Shown here: positions 56,010 to 64,000 of the stretch, piece after piece
Layout: every line of letters begins with the position of its first letter
How positions within the stretch are numbered: position 1 is the stretch's first letter
Assembly: GCA_029204225.1 (NCBI GenBank)
Contig: CM055096.1
Location: 76,909,024-76,973,023 of the forward strand
DNA from: Diphasiastrum complanatum
Lineage: Eukaryota > Streptophyta > Lycopodiopsida > Lycopodiales > Lycopodiaceae
DNA length: 64,000 nucleotides
Reading direction: 5' to 3'
Notes under the pieces: generated by a model
What the model saw: the letters and a program-made list of their open reading frames with translations, nothing else
What the model was told of the DNA's origin: nothing
The model's database searches: none
Position numbers and translations under genes: made by a program

Positions 56010-58155
56010 GACATGATGTGAATGTCACACAAGGGGTTACTGAACGGCAGTGAGATGAAGATGGAGTGGGCGTGATAGGGGGTGTTGTAATCTCGGAAGT
56101 GGGGAAGGTGGATAGATGGAAGTGGCTGGATGGATCGAAATTCCTTTGCTCATTACTGTCTTTTGAAAGCACTTTTGTCAATAGAAGTTTTCCATTTGAC
56201 GTTTCTTGCAATTGTTTGAATTTTTTTTTTTTTTTGGACTTAAGACATGGCTCATAATCGTTGTTGGAAACCTCTAACATCCTTAAGTTCGTTGCTTCAA
56301 CGCCAAACTATATCAATGGTGTGTTGTAGATGGCGTAGATTTGTCTGCTTCACGAACACAAAGGTACTGTAGTTGATAAACTATTGTCTCCAAAAATACT
56401 TTGTTGACAGAGATCTCCTCTTTTGACGTTGTTGTGCCACTACAACTTCTTTGAGCTCTTTGCAAGTAGCAATTGTATCTAGAGACTTGTATGACGTTTT
56501 TTTTTTTTCATACACATAGTCATGTGCTTTGGAGTTATCAAGAAGCTGATCTCTTTTGCGGCGACACGATTGGCATTTTATTGGTGAGAGCCTCTATCAT
56601 TCTTGCTTTATTTCCTTGGAGCTTTTAAACCGCATCAGTGGTCTGCTGCAAATGTTGTAGAGTTGTTTGCTTTACAAAGTGTTTCAATTCATAACCCAGA
56701 GCAAGTTCAGATCGATCCATTGGGTGGAAAATGAGGTCTTGAAACAAGGATGGGAGAAGTGAGATGAAGTTTCAAGATTGACCATATGGTGGAATATGAG
56801 GGAATGAATGGATGGAAAAAAGGAATGAGATAAGTATTGTGTGGTTTTCCATATCTCTCCATAATATAACCAATGCTCTTTGTACAATTCTCCATGGAAT
56901 CATCATTGCTCGCCTTTGAAAATAGCTTTGTCATTGAGGTTGTGCGCTCATAACTTCAATCTCTGATTGACTTGAGAGTCCTTCAGTTACGTAGGCCATT
57001 TCACTCAGTGATGAGTTGTGCTTATTGCGACCTCCGCAGATGATCGAATGGATGATGTACAACAGCGGTAGTATGGTCTTGAGACACGATTACCACTGCT
57101 CAATGTACATTTTGCCAATGAAGCATCGTTGTTGGCATTGGTAGGAACACTTGTCGTCTGCGTTGGTTTGCACATAGATTTTGCCTTTGATGTGACTTGA
57201 GAGCCCTTCACTGGTACAAGCTGCCACTTTATTGATGATTTGATGGCCATGGTGAGGCAATTGGAAAAGCGTGGATACTGTAGCGCTTACGTAAAACCAA
57301 CTGCTTATTGCGAATGGCGGTGTTGGTGTTGTCGCGGATATTCCATTTTGTTGGGAAGATGGATCTTTTGCTAGATCATGGTTGCAGTCTAATAAGATGC
57401 TCGTTTTGTTGCCAAACTGAGTATTTGTTTTTGAAGTCTTTGACTGCTCTTTTTGTTCATATTGAAAGTTGTTGAAATCATTGGTAATGATGTAGAGATA
57501 TATCCCAATGAAAATTCGTGTGATACTGCAACTGTAGAGGTAGAATAAAATTGCTGATGAAATATCACCTATAGTGCTGCTGCAAAAGAAAACACACCAA
57601 ACCATACGACAATAGAACAAACAAACAGGTAGCAACAAACGACATAGTTGATAGGACGAAACTTGAAATAAGAGAAAAAAAATAAAAATTATAGCAGATA
57701 ACTCTATAGAAGAGTTTGCATGACACTCTTAGACCAAACTCTTGCAATCCAATATTGAACTTGGCACAAGGCCATAGCTACAATGTTACAAAAGAAAAAA
57801 TAAAGTCATAATATGTAACGTTTACATAGCATGCAATAAGACAAATATGTCTTAGATTACTTTCACTCAGATAAAAAATTATGGGTTGTCATCTAGACAC
57901 AAAACTAATGATTAATCAGACGGTAGCTCAAAACTTGGCTCCAGGGTATGATATCAATTGCTTGGTCATAGAGACGTAATGAAGACACAAATCTGAAGTG
58001 GTACATTCTCGGTCTTATCTATGGATGGTGTTTGAGATAGACCTTACATGGTTGCTAGATAGGATGGACTCTATTTGGATCATAAGCAACTATGTATCCG
58101 TGGATGACAAAAGAATCAGTAAGACTAGACGAGCCTAGACACATCTAATACTACT
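56010..58155. other. Unassigned DNA with weak internal repetition
   Basis: A minus-strand frame of 182 codons (57090-57638) has no recognisable domain. The motif ATGATCGAATGGATGATGTACA near 57038 resembles ATGATTCAACGGATGATGTACA near 55970, both followed by a CTTGAGACA phrase; GACTTGAGAGYCCTTCA recurs near 56968 and 57199. Diverged copies of one unknown unit are likely. No gene call. Confidence 0.3.
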
Positions 58156-58159
58156 AATT

Positions 58160-58705
58160 TTAGTAAGGTGCAAATGGATCAACTTGATGAGCACTAGGCA
58201 CATTGGTATCTTCTATATAGGACATCGATGGGTCTATGTAGTCGGAATCAACTTGTGTGATAGACGATGTAGCAATATGTTGACTCTCTACAAAAGACTG
58301 TTGTGTTGGATGGGGAGCGATTGGTAGTGGATAAGAAGACTCTGGTTGAGAATGTAAAAGTGGTGTAGGATGGTTCATAGAACCAGAGGATCAAGGTTGA
58401 TGAAAAATTGGGCCTATTGGCCTTGGTTAGCCTATGTTGATGAGGAGCTAAGGCTGCCATGAGTGCAGTCCACATGGTTGTGTTTGACTTTTCACTATTC
58501 ACATACCATTCATTTGCATCACCAAGTAGGATCATGGGAAATAGTCTGAGCTTTTCAGCTTCAGAAGTATCGTCGTAGAACGTACAAGTGTTTTTGAAGT
58601 CTTGAAAAAATCGTACGGGGTTGGTTTCCCCATCAGATTTGGTGCATCAATCCATGGAATTCTCTTGTCCACTTTGGGAGGAGGCTGATATGACTTCTCA
58701 CTCAT
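58160..58705 (-). pseudogene. Ty3/gypsy-type gag fragment
   Basis: The minus strand starts at ATG 58705 with SEKSYQPPPKVDKRIPW. After a one-base shift near 58625 it reads PVRFFQDFKNTCTFYDDTSE, AEKLRLFPMILLGDANEWY and an M-W-T-A-L-M block. This has the layout of the Retrotrans_gag fold (F-x4-L, L-G-x-A-x-x-W, W-x-x-L/M). A later shift near 58375 leads to a Pro/Ser/His-rich tail ending at a TAA at 58160. No zinc knuckle is found. The assignment to gypsy rests on this pattern alone. Confidence 0.55.
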
Positions 58706-58734
58706 GGTGTTCTAGCAAAAAATCAATACTTAGG

Positions 58735-60245
58735 TGATTGATGGTGGATGATAAGTGTGATATCCTACTCTTGCTTATCTATGGCTCCCTACCAGATTAT
58801 ATCCAAGGCAATCCTTACTGAATATACCTAAGGCTTCTCCCAACTAGACGAGGTAGGAATATGTGACCAAGATGTTGATGGTAATTGTGAATATGTACAG
58901 GCCTAAGTATAAAGATATCTCACTGTTTCACTTTTGGCGGTGACAGGTCTCATTTTCATGCTTGAATTGATGATGCTAAGTTTTCAAGTTTTGATTGATC
59001 TTTCGAGAGGTATTGGGGTATGACTCTGCTAGTTTTAACTTTGGAGAATTCGCACACAAGTGAAGAGGTTTGCACAAAGGCCAAGCTTGCCAAAACAAGT
59101 ACTGTGCGATTACTATTCGAGGAAAGATCAAGAATTTGTACCGTAAGATAATTTGGTTGAGGTTGCTATGTTCTTCTTTGAACTTTCTTGATATTTTCTA
59201 GAGCCTCTAGTTTTTAGGGCAAAAATACCTCCAACCTATTCGCACAGGCCCTTTTTGATAATTTTAAGGGGGCCTTTTTCAAATTCTTGGTCAAGAGATG
59301 TAAGTGGAGTATTTGCAAGGAATCGTTTAGAGATATGTTACCTCTGTGCGAATACTTACCATGATGAAATAAGCAAAAATAGCCATTTTTTTGCTCTGTA
59401 TCTTACCATTGGTAATAGCATAGAGTCTCATAATGTTTTCGAGTTATTCCAATGAAATTTGATCCTGGTTTGACATGTTTGGCATTGTTGACACGTCATT
59501 GTCATTTGCCTCACTAGAGTCTCCCATTCTCATATTACCACTTGAGGGTGGCAGTAGCTGGACAGGCCTCTTCATCGGCGGTCTCAAGATTTGAAGGCAA
59601 TGGATTGATCCCCCACCGGTCAGTAGTAACTCAGCATACAAAACTTGCACTTAGAAAACTCAATGTTTGTTAGCTTGAGATTATGACAGGCCATTTGCTC
59701 CTTGCCATCTGAACGCTCTTAACATACCATTGAACTCCTTACAAGAAAAGCAGTTGTCTCAGGCAAACTTGTTACAAACAAGCGCTCTGTATGTCGAGAT
59801 TCTATGCACTTAGGTGATGACTGATGGATGTTGATAGCGACAGATTTGGCAAACTTATCGTGACGGATCAATGGCTTCCTACTAGGGCACTTCTAAGGCA
59901 TTCCCTACTAGAGGTGCCTAAGGCTATCAAAACAGATTCATCATGATAGGATCGTCGGCGATGGAAGATGGATAAGTACAATTCTAGGTGCAAAGTGTAT
60001 CTGCAAGAGCTTGGATTTTCCTGAGTGGAACCATATGATGTTGATCTTAGAAGATTTTACTAAGTTTCAAGTGCTTAAACTTTATGGGTCTTCGTTGTGA
60101 TCACAAATGAACTTCTCTGGATAGAATTCGCATGCATGCCTAGGACTCGCACAAGTCCAGATATTGCCAAAAAAATAGGCTATGCGAATACTAGATAGTT
60201 CTATTTTAGGAGAGATCAAAGATTTTGCACTTGAAAGTATTTCTA
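58735..60245. repeat. Two diverged direct copies of an LTR- or leader-like unit
   Basis: The unit at about 58735-59170 is echoed at about 59810-60240. Shared phrases in the same order are ACTTAGGTGATNGATGG, GGCTYCCTAC, CTAAGGCATTCC or CAAGGCAATCC, CCTAAGGCT, AATTCGCA, and GAAAGATCAAGAATTT or GAGATCAAAGATTTT. A minus-strand frame (59444-59650) between them is Pro/Ser-rich and could be more gag, but is not identifiable. Both copies carry CTCGCAC or TTCGCAC words like the adjacent minisatellite. Confidence 0.5.
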
Positions 60246-60359
60246 CAAGTTTGTTCTGGGCTTTTTTACTTTATTTGGGAGTTTGTTTTTTTTTTTTTGA
60301 AATTGCTCCCCTCCTCTAAGATTCTTGTAACTGACAAAAGTCGTTGTGAAAATTAGGGA

Positions 60360-61765
60360 ATGACTCGTACAATTGTGCGAGTTATTTCGGACCTAGTCAA
60401 CTCAAATGGACCACAGAGCAAGAAAATTATTGGGGACTCGTAAAAAAATGACTCGTGGACGGAAACAGACGACTCGCACAGGACTTGCACAGAAGATGAC
60501 TCGCGCAAAAATATGACTCGTGGACGGAAACGGACGACTCGGACAGGTTTCGCACAGAAGATGACTCACGTAAAAAAAATGACTCATGGACAGAAACGCA
60601 CGACTCGCACAAAAGATGACTCGCGTAAAAAAATGACTCGTGGACGGAAACGGACGACTTGCACAAGACTCGCACAGAAGATGACTCGCGTAAAAAAAAA
60701 TGACTCGTGGACGGAAACGGATGACTCGCACAGGACTCGCACAGAAGATGACTCGCACATGGTTGAAGGATTTCCGAATGAACTAGAAATGACTCGCATA
60801 GGAGAACAATTCCAAATGACCCGCTTAAACTTGGAAGATGACTTGTACCAAAATATGACTCGCACAAACCTATACCCATGGAGCTAGAACCCGTGGGAAT
60901 GACTCACACAAGAAGTACTTGCACACGACTCGGTGTGAAAAATGACTCGTACATGGGAACTTACTCGCACACTATGAAAATGACTCACCCACAAGATGAC
61001 TCGCAGAAGAAGCTTAGTACCCGCATAGGCTAAAATGACTGCAGGTCGGTACCCGCACAGGCAAAAATGACTCGTTAAGAAGATTAGTACCCGCATAGGC
61101 TAAGATGACTTGCATAAGAAGCTCAGTACCCGCACAGGCGAAAATAACTCGTACAGGTCATAAGGAGGTGAAAAACATCTCATAATGACTCGCACAAACC
61201 TGGAAATGACTCGCACAAGTTTGAAAGGTTTTCCAAAAAAACTAGAAATGACTCGCACAGGGGAACAATTCAAAATGACTCGCACAGAGTTGAAAGATGA
61301 CTCGCACAACACATAAACGACTCAGGAAGAAGTCAATCTACTCGCACAGGGTGAACGATGCAAAAACCAAGTCAAATGACTCGCACAGATCTGAATGATG
61401 TAGAAAAGAAGTCAAAATGATTCGCACAGATTGCAAAAAATACCTTGAAATGACTCGCACACCTGAAACCGTGGAGCTAGAAATAATGAGTATTTTACCT
61501 CATTGGGGTGGCCAAAAATCGAATATATATATATATATATATATATTTGGATTTCTCACCTAACGTGCTGCAACGAGTATTCACACACGAGAACTTACTA
61601 CTCGCACACCGTGAAAAATGACTCGCACACAAGGTGAAAATGACTCCCACACGGGAACAACTTACTCGCCCACGATGAAAAATGACTCGCAGACAGGGTG
61701 AAAAGTGACTTCCACACGAGAACTTACTTGCACACGATGAAAGACGACTCGCATGGACAGCTAAT
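60360..61765. repeat. GACTCGCACA minisatellite with a higher-order unit
   Basis: Dozens of degenerate AATGACTCGCACA words fill 1.4 kb. From 60447 to 60760 they form a higher-order unit of about 53-68 bp (ATGACTCGTGGACGGAAACG, then GACTCGCACAGGACTCGCAC, then AGAAGATGACTCGCGTAAAA) present about five times. Farther right the spacing becomes irregular, with GTACCCGCACAGG variants at 61015-61140 and TGACTCGCACACGG types at 61560-61760. Reading frames of 90-150 codons here, in several frames, are by-products of the repeat. An (AT)13 run interrupts it at 61522-61547. Confidence 0.92.
61522..61547. repeat. (AT)13 microsatellite
   Basis: A simple AT dinucleotide run lying inside the minisatellite region. 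Confidence 0.95.
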
Positions 61766-62175
61766 TTCTTAGCTAAAGTGTGCAATGCAAACGCAAAGAC
61801 CAATTGTCAGTGAAGTGGGCAAATGATGAAAATTTTAGATTTTTCATTATGGCGTAGAAATCAATACTGAAGTAAATTCAAGCATGGTCCCAAGAGTTTG
61901 TGCAACTCCAGATCTATGGGTTAGGAGGGTCGGCAAATTTTGTAAATAAGTAAAAAGTCTTAAGATCCAAAAAAATGTTGAGTGGGCCTCAAGAACTAGG
62001 TCGGCACAGGGAGGCAATAGGAACGGGCAGCCAGAAAAGAATTGAGCAGATGAATGAGATGAATGGGCGGCTGTAGGTCAAAATGAGCGCTGATGAACCT
62101 CCCTCACCTTCACCAACGGGCCTCCATCACTAAAAAAGAAACCCTCTATGAGCTCAAAACAATGGAAAACGAGTG

Positions 62176-62266
62176 GAAAACGAGCATATGAACGCGGCTG
62201 CAGATGGGCAGAAAACGAGTAGATGGATGCGGCTACAGATGGGCAAAAAACGAGCAGATGAATGCC
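62176..62266. repeat. 35 bp tandem repeat, 2.6 copies
   Basis: The unit GAAAACGAGCATATGAACGC then GGCTGCAGATGGGCA starts at 62176, 62211 and 62246. The third copy is partial. A looser relative (AATTGAGCAGATGAATGAG) lies near 62040. Confidence 0.9.
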
Positions 62267-62269
62267 ACT

Positions 62270-63350
62270 CCATCGCGTCTCAGCCTCAAGTATGAAGATG
62301 TGTGGCTCATTTCAGCAGATAATGTGCACTTGCCCTCACGGTTCATCAAACTTCATCCAAATGAAGCTCACACAGGCTGGCTGAGACTCTGGCTGAGACT
62401 CGCACAAGCTCACACAGGCTGTCTTTTCTGCAACTGTCAGTCCTCCTTGCGATGATGGTCCAACCAGCAACGATGGAGCATCTGGCAGCGACAGAGGACT
62501 CGCCCACCTGCAAAACAGGGATCTTAAAACCTGTTGATGTGTTTTATGGGCTGGTCGAGTGGTCTAATCACATCTATTGCACCTGAAACTAACAGCAAGC
62601 CGGCTGCACAGCCTTTACAGCCCAGATCCTTTGGAAATGGAAATCTTCAGAGAATGCTTCATAACTAATCCCGAAAATAATACTTGCTAATCTCAAAATA
62701 CTATCTCCTTGAGCTGCTGGTTCAAAGACTGTAGGGAACGTGAGAGCAATATTCAGGGTTGAGCTCAAAAGATGCAATCTCAAAGTCTCAGAAAGGAATA
62801 CTGATCAGCTGCAAATTTTGTCTTCTTATGCTTATGCACTGCCTTACTTCAACTAAATTGTAGAAGCTGCCGCAGCAAACTATAACTATGGTTTCCGTGG
62901 CCATATTCTAACAAAGAATAAGATACTTCGTCAGGTTTGTAGTAGTCTCCAGTTTTCGAAGCAAAAATAAGTTTTAGAACCATCTTTTACACTGTCAATC
63001 CTTTGAGAGTGTACATTGTCGTTCCCAGCATACTAGTCTTGGCTTTAGATTTGCCATCTCTCTAACCTCGCATCAAAGGACACAAAAAACAAAAAAATAT
63101 TAAACTCTAAGGAGGTACTTGGCTTTGAACATACTCAAATACCAAGAAAGCAAGCAACCAACAAGTTAGAACACAACAATACATAAATATTAGTTTAAAA
63201 CACTACAAAACAATACTTTTACACTACAAAAGCAAGAAATCAAGCAAAAAGCATGAGAAAAGAGCGGAAAGAGCGGCAACGGCGCCAATGTTGGATCTTC
63301 AGCATCCATACCGGCTATGGCTCCAACTAGCATGACTATGGCAGTCTCCC
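62270..63350. other. Unassigned DNA before the gypsy fragment
   Basis: Early on it contains more CTCGCACA-like words (62400, 62502) and CACACAGGCTG phrases, then AT-rich sequence without a supported gene. It is where a minus-strand gypsy integrase would lie after RNase H, but I see no integrase motif. Confidence 0.35.
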
Positions 63351-63357
63351 AACTAGT

Positions 63358-64000
63358 CTACGCTATGGCTTCTAGAGCATCTGCAACTTGATTAGAGCTG
63401 TCTCTTATGTAACAGATTTCATGATCGAATTCTTGCATCAATTCAGCCCTTCGAGATTTTTTCCCCCGAAGATCATGTTGATTACAAAAATACTTAAGAG
63501 GCTGATGATCCGCATACACTACAAACTTGCTATCATACAACTAGTGTCTCCAGGTTTTAAGTGCATAGATCACAGCAAACAATTCCTTTTCTTGCGTAGT
63601 ATAACGCAACTGAGGACCAGTGAATTTTTTGCTGTCAAACTCTAGTGGCCTATCCATTTGTAATAGAACCGCTCCAACTGCGACATCACTTGGGTCCGTT
63701 CTCACAACGTAAGGTAAATTTGGATTTGCAATTGTAACACGGGAGCCGAAACAATCATTGTTTTAAGTTTCTCAAAACATTGATTCAATTTCTTGTTCCA
63801 AACAACAGGTGGACTAGGTTGATTCCTCTTTTTCTTCAACTCCTTTTGTCAGATTATTAAGTGGTGCTGCTAACTTAGCATAATCCTCAATAAATCTCTT
63901 GAAGAAAGTGTAAAACCTAAAAATGGCTTTACTTGCCTCACAGTTTCCAGAATTGGCCACTCAATCACAATCTTGATTTTATCCTCGTCAATCTTGATCC
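63358..64000 (-). pseudogene. Ty3/gypsy RT end and RNase H, running off the window
   Basis: The minus strand enters with an RT-connection block (KIVIEWPILETVRQV and FLGF, 63990-63900). After frame changes it shows RNase H: KKFTGPQLRYTTQEKELFAV (about 63640-63580), YALKTW, then YDSKFVVYADHQPLKYF with the TDH-like ADH motif, the ELMQEFDHEICY block, and NQVADALEAIA near 63375. The ADH-x-PLKY and VADAL signatures are gypsy-type. One stop falls between TWRH and LYDSKF. No integrase follows. Confidence 0.82.

Noticed and set aside
57090-57638. 182-codon minus-strand frame with hydrophobic N-terminus
   Set aside because: No motif, no support from neighbours, and internal repetition in this region; likely chance in AT-rich DNA.
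60402-60887. Overlapping reading frames of 90-150 codons, several with repeated peptide motifs
   Set aside because: They arise in several frames on both strands from the GACTCGCACA minisatellite and have no independent coding evidence.

Overview
This is nuclear DNA of a land plant with a transposon-rich genome. The evidence is one secreted lipid-transfer-protein gene with a GT-AG intron and plant-like branch site, and a dense, nested set of plant-type LTR retrotransposons primed by initiator Met-tRNA (TGGTATCARAGC sites). Ty1/copia fragments dominate; Ty3/gypsy is represented by one gag and one RNase H fragment. I cannot name the species; a bryophyte, lycophyte or fern fits but is only a guess. 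I see no rRNA, tRNA, CRISPR array or organellar gene.

Layout. 0-2 kb: promoter and two-exon nsLTP gene, the only host gene I can assign. 2.5-9.4 kb: a decayed minus-strand copia tail, a long decayed minus-strand reading frame of unknown function (3.5-4.7 kb), then a 3'-truncated copia element (LTR, gag, protease, integrase) whose gag is split by a 0.9 kb solo-LTR-like insert. 9.7-24.6 kb: a complex built from inverted parts. A 922 bp core occurs twice, once inside 75 bp terminal inverted repeats (9749-10830) and once as the loop of a giant inverted repeat with 2.4 kb arms (16964-22673). Copies of the same inactivated copia pol lie in opposite orientation on the two sides. 25.4-28.9 kb: a deletion-derived copia element with target duplication GGCCC; its 3' LTR carries a TIR element with nine spaced copies of an 18-base palindrome.

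29.9-38.6 kb: copia element D (duplication CTCAA), with a gag-RT deletion fusion, into whose gag a 5.0 kb non-coding LTR element E (duplication AGTAT) inserted. 38.65-44.25 kb: a full-length but nonsense-riddled copia element. 44.2-52.4 kb: another LTR, a second copia gag with its LTR and primer site, and a both-ends-truncated relative of element D with well-preserved gag, protease and integrase. 52.7-56 kb: possible isolated host exons. 58-62.5 kb: a gypsy gag, a diverged repeat pair and a 1.4 kb GACTCGCACA minisatellite. 63.36 kb to the end: gypsy RT/RNase H.

Functionally the nsLTP gene stands alone. Every retroelement pol in view carries stops, frameshifts, deletions or truncation, so none looks autonomous. 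The most unusual structures are the long hairpin at 17-22.7 kb, the palindrome-array transposon at 25.4-26.3 kb, the shared loss of a catalytic aspartate in two inverted copia fragments, and element E with its hairpin-forming leader repeats.
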